Source of the DNA: Sphingopyxis sp.
GTDB taxonomy: Bacteria > Pseudomonadota > Alphaproteobacteria > Sphingomonadales > Sphingomonadaceae
Length of the DNA stretch: 8,175 bases
Assembly: GCA_012035435.1 (NCBI GenBank)
Contig: JAAUPH010000094.1
Coordinates: forward strand, 1-8,175
Direction: 5' to 3'
The position numbers and the translations under genes were made by a program. The number at the start of each line of letters is the position of its first letter. The stretch's first letter is position 1. Shown here piece after piece: positions 1 to 5,716 of the stretch. The notes beneath the pieces are model-generated. The model ran no database searches. It was given only the letters and a program-made list of their open reading frames with translations, and was not told the DNA's origin.

Positions 1-1
1 G

Positions 2-454
2 GCGCTGCAGTACCTTTACCCCAGGGCCGACAAGGACCTGCTGGCGCGCATCCGCAACGCGCGGCTGCCGCAGAGCTACTTCGGTTGCCTGGTGCAGGCG
101 CTGCAAAGCTCGTTCATCTACGACCGGCTGATCATCAGCTGGATCAACGACCTGCCGCAGCCGGAGCTGGCCGCCGAGGTGGCCGACTTCCTGATGCGCT
201 TCGAGGAGGTCGACTGGGCGATGGCGGCGGGACCGGCGCCATCCTTTGTATCGGGTATCGTGATTGCATGCGATGTGCGTACGGCGCTGCGCCATTATGA
301 CGCCGATGCCGTCGTCGTTATCGGCGCTAACCGGCTCAGCCAATGCTATGCCGACGCGTTTGAGCAATGGGGCAGCGCAGCGGTTCTGGTGGATGGGGAT
401 GCCGCGATGCGGACGGGACTGCTGGCGGCGGCGCGGCAGGCGGGGTTGGCCTAA
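2..454 (+). pseudogene. Chimeric ORF: DHH phosphoesterase fragment fused to DgoK C-terminus
   Basis: The reading frame is open from the window edge to a TAA at 452-454, giving 150 visible residues. Residues 1 to about 77 (LARIRN, SFIYDRLIISWI, ADFLMRFEEVDWAM) resemble the region after the catalytic half of DHH-family phosphoesterases. From about residue 80 (SFVSGIVIACDV, AVVVIGANRLSQCYADAF, VLVDGDAAMRTGL) it resembles the C-terminal end of 2-dehydro-3-deoxygalactonokinase, which phosphorylates KDGal in the De Ley-Doudoroff galactonate pathway. These two families are not known to me as a natural fusion, and each part lacks the rest of its domain. I infer a recombination or deletion join near 225-245 that happened to stay in frame. 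The upstream part also looks more GC-rich. Function is probably lost. Family calls are from memory of motifs. Confidence 0.55.
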
Positions 455-471
455 ACCCACCTCATTGCGAG

Positions 472-485
472 CGCATGGCCATGCG
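472..485. repeat. 14-bp perfect palindrome CGCATGGCCATGCG
   Basis: CGCATGGCCATGCG reads the same on both strands. It lies 17 bases after the stop codon of the chimeric ORF and 5 bases before another hairpin. No T-run follows, so it is not a standard terminator. It could be a protein-binding site or part of a recombination end. Confidence 0.5.
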
Positions 486-490
486 AATAA

Positions 491-519
491 TTGGTCGGGA
501 CGAGAGGATTCCCGACCAA
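491..519. repeat. Hairpin with 10-bp perfect arms after the chimeric ORF
   Basis: TTGGTCGGGA (491-500) pairs perfectly with TCCCGACCAA (510-519) around a 9-base loop. It could stop or protect transcripts from the gene upstream, but neither strand has the U-tract of an intrinsic terminator. A role as a binding site or as an old element end is equally possible. Confidence 0.5.
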
Positions 520-599
520 GCAAATATACAATTCACCAAAGCGACAAAAATCGCAGAAATCGGTGATTTTTTACCTTCAACCTAATGGTGAATGATTGG

Positions 600-643
600 C
601 GTGCCACAGTCAAGGACACAGTTTATGACACAATTGTGGCACG
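600..643. repeat. Inverted repeat, 9-bp arms, 26-bp spacer
   Basis: CGTGCCACA (600-608) and TGTGGCACG (635-643) are exact reverse complements. The spacer contains GACACA twice (615-620 and 627-632). It lies upstream of the hipBA operator array. It may be a binding site, a cruciform or a remnant of an element; nothing in the sequence decides this. Confidence 0.45.
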
Positions 644-663
644 TCTCGGATGTGGGCCAGATA

Positions 664-775
664 TTCCCGAACGGGAAAATGGCGAGAGAAACTCTTTATG
701 GAGTTCGTGAAATTCCTGATCGGGAATAAATCTCTTGCAAATGATCGCTGCTTCCAATAATGTCCCGCTCGGTAA
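664..775 (+). promoter_or_regulatory. Array of three hipBA operator-like palindromes, 49-bp period
   Basis: Three copies of TTCCCG-N2-CGGGAA are seen: 664-677 (perfect arms, AA spacer), 713-726 (TTCCTG-AT-CGGGAA, one change) and 762-775 (GTCCCG-CT-CGGTAA, two changes). Their starts are exactly 49 bp apart each time. HipB-type antitoxins are known to repress their own operons by binding several spaced palindromes upstream of hipB, so I infer these are the HipB sites. A possible promoter (TTGCAA 735-740, 15-bp gap, AATAAT 756-761) lies between sites two and three, so bound repressor would cover it. The third site ends one base before the preferred hipB ATG. Confidence 0.6.
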
Positions 776-776
776 T

Positions 777-989
777 ATGGATAGCAAATCACTCGGATTG
801 ATAGTTCTCCGCGAACGCAAAGCGCAGAAGCTGCGGCAGGTGGAGCTGGCTGCTGCGGCTGGGGTTGGCGTCCGCTTTATCGTCGATCTCGAAGCAGGCA
901 AACCCACGCTCCAGCTAGAAAAGGTTCTACATGTTCTGGCGACGCTTGGTTGTGATGTCGCCGTAACTCCACCTCCGGGTGACGTGTGA
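777..989 (+). CDS. hipB: HipB-type antitoxin, HTH transcriptional repressor
   Basis: This is a 70-residue Xre/HipB-type helix-turn-helix protein. The HTH covers roughly residues 18-45 (RQVELAAAAGVGVRFIVDLEAGKPT region), followed by LEKVLHVLATLG, the usual dimer-forming end of short HipB/Y4mF-like antitoxins. Its expected role is to bind and neutralise HipA and to repress the operon through the three palindromes upstream. The ATG at 777 is chosen because the protein then starts like its family (MDSKSLGLIVLRERKA) and the third operator ends just before it. An ATG at 741 and a TTG at 735 are in-frame alternatives that add 12 or 14 residues. No good Shine-Dalgarno precedes any of them, and a very short leader is likely. 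The stop TGA overlaps the start of hipA by four bases. Confidence 0.85.
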   Translation: MDSKSLGLIVLRERKAQKLRQVELAAAAGVGVRFIVDLEAGKPTLQLEKVLHVLATLGCDVAVTPPPGDV

Positions 990-2239
990 CCGACCGCCTG
1001 TCTGTCTGGTGGGATGGGCGCATCTCAGGCTGTCTCTATCTAGGCTCCGATGGCGAAACGCTGTTTGCGTATGACGCTGATTGGCTGGCCGATCCCGATG
1101 CACCGGCCTTGTCCTTCTCGCTTCCCAAGCAAGCCGAACCTTTCAAGCGCAGCGCGGTGCAAGCCTTTTTCGGCGGCATATTGCCAGAGGAAGGGCAGCG
1201 AACCGCCATAGCGCGCGCGCTCGGTGTGTCGGCGGATAATGAATTCCGGCTGCTCGAATATCTTGGCGGCGAAGTTGCGGGCGCACTGACACTCTTGCCC
1301 GAAGGGGAAACGCCTGCGTCGCCTAGCGATGCCGCGCCAAAACTGCTCGATGACGATGCGCTCGTGCAATTGCTCGATCATCTGCCGCTCCGTCCCATGC
1401 TGGCGGGTGAAGATGGATTGCGGCTGTCGCTGGCAGGCGCGCAATCCAAACTGCCCGTCCTCCTGATTGACGGGCAAATCGCGCTGCCTGCGCCGGGGCA
1501 ACCGACAAGCCACATCCTCAAACCGCCCATATCGCGGTTTGAAGGCACGACGGAGAATGAATATTTCTGCATGTCGCTAGCCAGCGCGGTAGGCTTGGAG
1601 GTTGCGGCGGTGGAAATGCGCGTTGTTGCAGACCAGTCATTCCTGCTCGTTACCCGCTACGACCGTGCGATTGGTGCAGAGGGAAGCGTCACCCGCCTCC
1701 ATCAAGAAGATTTTGCCCAAGCCCTTGGCGTCCCCTCGCACCGCAAATATGCCAGCGAAAGCGGGCCGATCTTTGCCGATTGTTTCGCGCTGCTGCGCCG
1801 GGCAGCGACGCGCCCCGCGCGCGAAATCCTGAAACTCCTCGATGCCGCGATCTTCAATCTGATAATCGGCAATGCCGATGCCCATGCCAAGAATTTCAGC
1901 CTGCTCCACCGTGGCGGCAATGGGGGCGGCGCAATCACCCTAGCACCGCTTTATGATCTGCTCTCGACCGTCCTCTATCCCAATCTCCATGTGAAGCTGG
2001 CGATGAAAATCGGCGGCAAGGCGGTCCTCGAAGACATCGAGCCGTGCCACTGGGAACGGTTCGCAGCTGATGCCCAGCTCGGCGCGCCATTCGTGCGAGC
2101 GCGGATCGGACAATTGTGCAACGCCGTCATTGCCGCAATTGATGACGAACTTGCGAAGGCATTACCAGTGAATGCCGACTTTTCGGCGGTCAAAGCATTG
2201 GTTCGCGAACGAGCCGTGACGTTGAAAGATAAAGCCTGA
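986..2239 (+). CDS. hipA: HipA-type serine/threonine kinase toxin
   Basis: This is a 417-residue HipA kinase, complete (E. coli HipA is about 440). The N-terminal HipA_N and coupling region (VWWDGRISGCLYLG, FFGGILPEEGQR, EYLGGEVAGALTLLPEG) is followed by the kinase core. Visible landmarks are LSLAGAQSK with Ser148 at the site of inactivating autophosphorylation, HILKP with the ATP-binding Lys179, LHQEDF near 238, the catalytic loop GNADAHAKN with Asp298 and Asn303 (same spacing as E. coli D309/N314), and the metal-binding Asp324 in PLYDLLS. HipA toxins phosphorylate aminoacyl-tRNA synthetases (GltX in E. coli), stop translation and promote dormancy; the target here is unknown. Translation begins with GTG inside GTGA shared with the hipB stop, implying coupling. 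With all key residues present it should be active. Confidence 0.93.
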   Translation: MTDRLSVWWDGRISGCLYLGSDGETLFAYDADWLADPDAPALSFSLPKQAEPFKRSAVQAFFGGILPEEGQRTAIARALGVSADNEFRLLEYLGGEVAGALTLLPEGETPASPSDAAPKLLDDDALVQLLDHLPLRPMLAGEDGLRLSLAGAQSKLPVLLIDGQIALPAPGQPTSHILKPPISRFEGTTENEYFCMSLASAVGLEVAAVEMRVVADQSFLLVTRYDRAIGAEGSVTRLHQEDFAQALGVPSHRKYASESGPIFADCFALLRRAATRPAREILKLLDAAIFNLIIGNADAHAKNFSLLHRGGNGGGAITLAPLYDLLSTVLYPNLHVKLAMKIGGKAVLEDIEPCHWERFAADAQLGAPFVRARIGQLCNAVIAAIDDELAKALPVNADFSAVKALVRERAVTLKDKA

Positions 2240-2408
2240 TCAGCATGTCGAGTGCAGGAAATACACCTTTCCGCAGAACTTGTAAGGAATAGTTGGCCGA
2301 TATTGGCTGGCATTCTACATGATAACTTGGCGCAATTTAAAGTCGCGACTGTCCCGAATTGGGAATTGGTCGCTTTGCCAAAACGTTAACGAATCCTAGA
2401 AGATGGTG

Positions 2409-2431
2409 CTTACGGAATTTTTTACCGTAAG
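2409..2431 (+). promoter_or_regulatory. Leader hairpin or operator, CTTACGG / CCGTAAG
   Basis: CTTACGG (2409-2415) and CCGTAAG (2425-2431) pair exactly around an AT-rich loop with six Ts. It lies 36 bases before the start of the small downstream ORF. The T-run is inside the loop, so this is not a normal terminator. An operator for the small DNA-binding-like protein is a reasonable guess. Confidence 0.35.
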
Positions 2432-2454
2432 TCCGATGGTGCCGGTCCGCACCC

Positions 2455-2459
2455 AAGGA
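2455..2459 (+). promoter_or_regulatory. Strong ribosome binding site AAGGA
   Basis: AAGGA sits eight bases before the ATG at 2468. This near-ideal site is the main reason for calling the + strand ORF real here, rather than the overlapping minus-strand frame. Confidence 0.6.
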
Positions 2460-2467
2460 CGTTACTC

Positions 2468-2791
2468 ATGGCTCTCCCCCCACGAAATGCCGCCGAAGCT
2501 GTTCGGCGCAAACAAGCATATATTCAACAGCAGCTGGCCAAAGGCCGATCTCGCAACGCGATCCGTACGGAATTGGTCCAACAAGGGATGCGAAAGGTGT
2601 CTAGGGCGTATTTCAACGAAATCGTCTCGGAATTCGCGCTTGCGAACGAGCCAGCTGCACCAACCGCTGCGGCTCAGACTAAGGCCGTTGTCGAAGTCGC
2701 GCCCAATGCTCCTCACGTTGCCGCAGCTGAGCACGTCAAACGCGAAACGGTCGGTCGCGAGCGGATTGCGAACATCGTTGTGCGTCCATAG
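2468..2791 (+). pseudogene. Small HTH-like protein, 3' end replaced at a join
   Basis: I do not recognise the family. The ORF has 107 codons with an excellent ribosome binding site. Residues 1-55 are basic and look helical, with a helix-turn-helix-like stretch: GRSRNAIRTELVQQGM, then KVSRAYFNEIVSEF. The pattern recalls small conjugation accessory proteins such as RP4 TraK in general style, but this is only a resemblance. A linker rich in Ala, Pro and Thr follows (about 60-84). From about residue 85 (nucleotide about 2725) the coding sequence becomes the antisense of a helicase gene, so residues 85-107 (VKRETVGRERIANIVVRP) are probably not native. I infer that the gene was cut by a rearrangement and now ends at a chance TAG. 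The N-terminal domain might still be made. Confidence 0.5.
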
Positions 2792-3100
2792 TGTCCAGTT
2801 GACCCGCAGCCGTTTCGGCGACAGGACAAGCACCCTCTCATTGCGCAGTTCGTAATATTTGATAACCGCGAGCGCCTCGAAGGTTTTGCCAAGTCCAACG
2901 CTATCTGCGATGATGCAGCCGCCCCATTGCGCCAGCTTGCCAACCGCGCCGAGCACGCCATCGCGCTGAAAACGGTAGAGCATGTCCCAGACTTTGCTGT
3001 CTTCAAGACCGATGCGCTTGTCAGGTAAATCGCCAGCATCGACCGCCATATCGGTGAAGAGCGCAGCGAGAGCGCGGTGATAGCAATCGGCAGGTGTGGG
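2726..3100 (-). pseudogene. SNF2-type helicase fragment (motif I region), truncated
   Basis: On the minus strand the frame reads ADCYHRALAALFTDM, then KRIGLEDSKVWDML, a Q-motif-like YRFQRDGV, Walker A IIADSVGLGKT and motif Ia VLVLSPKRLRVNWTLW, ending near DRFAFDVL. This matches the start of the helicase core of SNF2-type proteins that carry an N-terminal PLD-like domain. Such proteins run to roughly 1,000 residues, so everything after motif Ia, including the DEAH box and the second RecA lobe, is missing. The matching sequence stops near 2726, where it abuts the convergent + strand small gene. It is in the same frame as the preceding PLD-like ORF, separated by one TAA (3101-3103) with 17 codons between that stop and the internal ATG at 3049. 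It cannot be a working helicase. Confidence 0.75.
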
Positions 3101-3607
3101 TTAGGAAGCGGCGGTGTTCAGCTGCGCAAACATAGGGATATCGTTATGTTCTTGGGCTTCGCCCCACAGCCGATCGAACCAGCTGGCCATGGTGGCTACT
3201 TCTTCGGCCTGGTCGAACAGCTGGACCATCCCGGCGGTTGCACTTTGGGCAAGGCCCAATCCCGCCGTGATCAATTCGCACTCGCCGGTTAAAGCGAATG
3301 GCGTCAATGGGTTAAGCATCAATGACTGCTTCAAGCTACGCTCGCTCGCTCGCACACTGCCAGCGCTGAGCCAAGCCAGCACTCGGGTAGCGTCATCGCG
3401 GGCCGTTAATCTGTTCCGGCGGCGGCGGTCGTGCCCGTCCGTCAGGAGCGAACAATCCTTTGACAAAACGCACCGCGAAACTGGGAGAGATCCGGCCAAT
3501 ACCGCCATGCCTTCAACGGACACCGACGAGGCTGCCATATCAAAGGATACGCCTTTTGGTAGCATGTTGATAACGCGTTCACTGCCGATATTCGAGATAA
3601 GCCGCAT
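3101..3607 (-). pseudogene. N-terminal PLD-like domain of the same helicase gene, ended by TAA
   Basis: The 168-codon frame begins MRLISNIGSERVINMLPKG, a typical start for PLD-like/SNF2 helicases as I remember them. It also has NRLTARDDATRVLAWLSAG, TGECELITAGLGLAQS and MASWFDRLWGEA, typical of their PLD-like N-terminal region. No clear HKD active-site motif is visible. It ends with TAA at 3101-3103, after which the same frame continues as helicase sequence, so the simplest reading is a nonsense mutation (or small deletion) in one long gene. Its ATG overlaps the stop of fic by one base (TAATG), showing that fic and this gene were one translation-coupled operon. If the 168-residue product is made it would be a free PLD-like domain. 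A naturally split gene is possible but less likely, because the helicase half is truncated too. Confidence 0.65.
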
Positions 3608-4743
3608 TAATTCAGTTCTTCCTCAATGGGTTGCCGAGGGTATGCCAAAACAAGGTGATACCGCGCATAGCGACGTTCACCTTTGCGGATCAGCGCACCT
3701 TTATCAACGAGATTGGCCAAATCGCGGGTCGCGGTGGCTAAGCTCGCCCCGGTGATCGTCCGGTAATTCCCGGCACTCAACCCGCCCTCAAACCCATCCG
3801 GCCCTTCGCGGAACAGGCGAAGCAGCGCCTTTTCCTGCCGTTCATTGATTTCACCACGCAAGCGATCAAGCAGCCGCGTCTTTTCGATCAGGAAGCGGAT
3901 GCGGGTGATTGTGCGCGCCTGTGCCTCGATGACAATATCGGCAAACCATGCCAGCCAGGCATTGATGTCGTTGCTCTGGCTGCCGAGATGAAGCGCGGCG
4001 TAATATGCCTTGCGGTGGCGGTTGATGGTTTCTGCCAACGCCGTCAGCGTAGGGGCGGACAAGTTTTGCGCCAACGCCCTTTCGGCAATTGCGCGCCCTA
4101 TGCGGCCATTGCCATCCTCAAACGGGTGGATGCTTTCGAACCATAAATGCGCGATGGCCGCACGCGTGATCGCGGGAAGCGCGTTTGGCGAAGATGGCGC
4201 GCTGTCGTTGAACCAAGTGATGAAACGCGCCATTTCCGTCGGAACACTGTCTGAAGGCGGTGCCTCAAAATGCACGCGCGGCGCATGAAGCGCGCCCGAC
4301 ACGATCTGCATCGCGTCCTCATGTGTCCGATAACGACCAATGTCGGTAACGTCACGGCGGCCGTTCATGAGCATTGCGTGCCACGTGAACAACATCGTGT
4401 CGTCGAGCGGAGCGGCATGATTGCGATAGACATCGGCCATAAGTTCGGCTGCTCCCGCTTCTGCTGCATTGGCGCGGCGTGCTGGCGCTGCGAACCCTAA
4501 ATGACGTGCGAGCGACGACTGGACGCTGTCGCGGTCAAGGATTTCGCCCTCGATGGCCGAGCTATCGACAACCTCTTGTGAGATCAGCTCAATCGTTAGG
4601 CCGATCCTGGCATCGCTTTCGAGATGATCGAGTGAGCCGATAACAACGCCTGAACCTCTCAGAAATTGTTCTTCCATCGCGCGGATACGATCTCCGTCAA
4701 AACGGAAATTCGGCCAGTCGGGGAGCTGCCAATTCCATAGCAT
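3607..4743 (-). CDS. fic: Fic family protein adenylyltransferase (class II, DUF4172 N-terminus)
   Basis: This is a complete 378-residue Fic protein. The N-terminus (WNWQLPDWPNFRFD) is a DUF4172 signature. Residues 61-66 SSAIEG fit the inhibitory motif [S/T]xxxE[G/N], with Glu65 expected to block productive ATP binding, which makes it an N-terminally auto-inhibited class II Fic. The catalytic loop HPFEDGNGRIGR spans 206-217, with His206 and all consensus residues present. The C-terminus (about 295-365, NYRTITGASLATATRDLANLVDKGALI) is a winged-helix domain that may bind DNA or a partner. Fic enzymes transfer AMP from ATP to hydroxyl groups of target proteins; the target here is unknown. Its TAA overlaps the next gene's ATG. 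Upstream is an AT-rich region with a dyad. It appears fully functional although its operon partner is broken. Confidence 0.93.
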   Translation of the reverse strand: MLWNWQLPDWPNFRFDGDRIRAMEEQFLRGSGVVIGSLDHLESDARIGLTIELISQEVVDSSAIEGEILDRDSVQSSLARHLGFAAPARRANAAEAGAAELMADVYRNHAAPLDDTMLFTWHAMLMNGRRDVTDIGRYRTHEDAMQIVSGALHAPRVHFEAPPSDSVPTEMARFITWFNDSAPSSPNALPAITRAAIAHLWFESIHPFEDGNGRIGRAIAERALAQNLSAPTLTALAETINRHRKAYYAALHLGSQSNDINAWLAWFADIVIEAQARTITRIRFLIEKTRLLDRLRGEINERQEKALLRLFREGPDGFEGGLSAGNYRTITGASLATATRDLANLVDKGALIRKGERRYARYHLVLAYPRQPIEEELN

Positions 4744-4848
4744 GATCGATAAAGCGCCTTTCTATCAATCATAATATAGCATTATTTTGATTGATTAAGC
4801 CAGCGCTAATCGTTCACATCATAATGCGGTAGGTTGGGCAGGTTGAGT
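4744..4848 (-). promoter_or_regulatory. Promoter/operator region of fic
   Basis: The 105-bp gap is AT-rich next to fic. ATCAATCA (4764-4771) and TGATTGAT (4788-4795) form a perfect inverted repeat with a 16-bp spacer. The spacer holds TATATT on the minus strand (4773-4778), a possible -10 box. No clear -35 box is seen. AAGG (4757-4760) is a weak ribosome binding site. A repressor on the dyad, perhaps Fic through its winged helix, would cover the promoter. Confidence 0.4.
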
Positions 4849-5549
4849 TCACGGCAGGGATAGCCTTAGCGGGAAGGGTTCCAGATGGCTTATAAGCTGC
4901 TGCATATGGATGGCGCATGGCAACAGTTCATCAAGTCCGTGATCCTCTTCATAATTTTTCTCAAGCGTGGTTTGTTTCTCATGCCCGAAATAGGATTGCC
5001 GCAAACCCATCTCGATCTTTGGAACGCTCTTGCGCAAATAGGTTGTCGCAAATTTACGCAGCGACTGTGTGTCAATGTCTTTGTCGGCAAACGCACCGCT
5101 GGTTCCGTTCGGAAAATGATGTTCGAGCATTGGCGCAAAAAACAATTCACGGAACCGCTTGCGTGCCGGCACTTTTCGTCGTGTTCAATTCGGGATAAAG
5201 CCAGAACTCGCCCCGCGCTCGAAGCGCCCGGACATAATCTGCGAAACCAAGCTGCAACAACATCGGCGCAATCGGAAGATCGCGATCCGATGCGAGCGTC
5301 TTCACCGTTTGATGCATAGAACCCCGAATGCGGAAAAACGGGATCGGCACGTCGAGCACGACGTTCGACAATGGCATCTGGCACAGCTCGTTCGACCGCG
5401 CACCATAAAGGGCCAGTTTAAGGGTGATCCAATAGCCAGCATCGTGAAAAACGAGGCTGCCGGGGGTGAAGCGCTCGGTGGCGCTTTTACAACCCGTGAA
5501 AAGGGGGCCACTCAATAAAGTGCGCAATTCGGACTCTATAGGCACGGGC
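4849..5549 (-). pseudogene. Tyrosine recombinase, C-terminal catalytic part, frameshifted
   Basis: This is the catalytic half of a phage/island-type integrase. The first frame (5549 to about 5165) has ALYGARSNELCQ with the first catalytic Arg and VKTLASDRDLPI with the beta-hairpin Lys, ending NTTKSAGT. The second frame (about 5170 to 4849) has RKRFRELFFAPML, QSLRKFATTYLRK with the second Arg, YFGHE with the His, and the nucleophile Tyr in LEKNYEEDH. The position that is usually His in the HxxR box reads Gln. The two frames differ by +1 near 5165, so a one-base insertion (or two-base loss) breaks the protein; the first frame stops at 5147. Its N-terminal part lies at 7413-8088, separated by an IS1595-family element. 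Intact, the protein would be about 455 residues. Confidence 0.85.
5542..5549. repeat. 8-bp target site duplication GCACGGGC, left copy
   Basis: GCACGGGC directly abuts the left terminal repeat and is identical to 7413-7420 beside the right terminal repeat. Eight bases is the duplication length typical of IS1595-family transposition. Confidence 0.9.
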
Positions 5550-5574
5550 GGCAATTATATACTTGAGTGAGCAA
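5550..5574. repeat. Left terminal inverted repeat of the IS1595-family element
   Basis: The first 17 bases match the right end perfectly; positions 5567 and 5569 are the only mismatches over 25 bases. It begins GGC, as expected for IS1595-family ends. Confidence 0.9.
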
Positions 5575-5587
5575 GCCGATGAGCGTA

Positions 5588-5636
5588 TCAGACAACCGAC
5601 AGGTCGGTGCTCAATCTGACTTTTGAGTTTTTTAGA
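5588..5636 (+). terminator. Possible inward-facing terminator near the IS left end
   Basis: ACCGAC (5595-5600) and GTCGGT (5603-5608) form a dyad with outer TCAGA/TCTGA (5588-5592 with 5615-5619). A T-rich stretch follows on the + strand (CTTTTGAGTTTTTTA). The inner loop is only two bases, so the stem would need to open. It could stop transcripts entering the element from the left. A second dyad, AGAGCGA/TCGCTCT (5658-5684), lies just beyond. The 150 bp between the left end and the passenger gene holds no gene. Confidence 0.3.
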
Positions 5637-5716
5637 AGGCGTGATGCGTGTTGCCTTAGAGCGAGATGTAGGCGCCTTCGCTCTGCGCGATCATCCGCAC
5701 AGCATTGACAGCCTCG

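Larger units (their letters stand above)
455..776. other. Non-coding region with many inverted repeats, upstream of hipB
   Basis: No convincing gene is present. The stretch holds a 14-bp palindrome (472-485), a 10-bp hairpin (491-519), a wide 8-bp inverted repeat (531-538 with 586-593), a weak AT stem running into six Ts (557-572), a 9-bp inverted repeat (600-608 with 635-643), and three evenly spaced operator-like dyads (664-677, 713-726, 762-775). It separates the chimeric ORF from hipBA and must contain the hipBA promoter. Confidence 0.6.
2240..2467. other. Intergenic leader with dyads between hipA and the next small gene
   Basis: No gene is seen. It holds a weak stem GGAAA/TTTCC (2257-2272), a 10-bp palindrome AGTCGCGACT (2341-2350), a CCCGAATTGGG dyad (2353-2363), an 8-bp palindrome CGTTAACG (2384-2391) and a 7-bp inverted repeat (2409-2431). 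A possible promoter for the small gene downstream is TTGCCA (2375-2380), 16 bp, TAGAAG (2397-2402). Confidence 0.45.

Noticed and set aside
2409..2431. Intrinsic terminator after hipA
   Set aside because: The T-run lies in the loop instead of after the stem, and the site is 170 bases after hipA and just before the next gene.
2462..2725. Continuation of the helicase frame to 195 codons on the minus strand
   Set aside because: After about residue 107 the sequence no longer looks like a helicase and runs antisense to a small gene with a strong ribosome binding site, so I treat it as read-through past a join.
3114..3755. A 213-codon + strand frame
   Set aside because: It is antisense to the PLD-like ORF and the end of fic, both of which have recognisable motifs on the minus strand; no ribosome binding site or domain is seen.
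5147..5172. Programmed ribosomal frameshift in the recombinase
   Set aside because: No slippery heptamer or obvious stimulatory structure is seen, tyrosine recombinases do not normally use one, and the gene is already broken by two insertion sequences.
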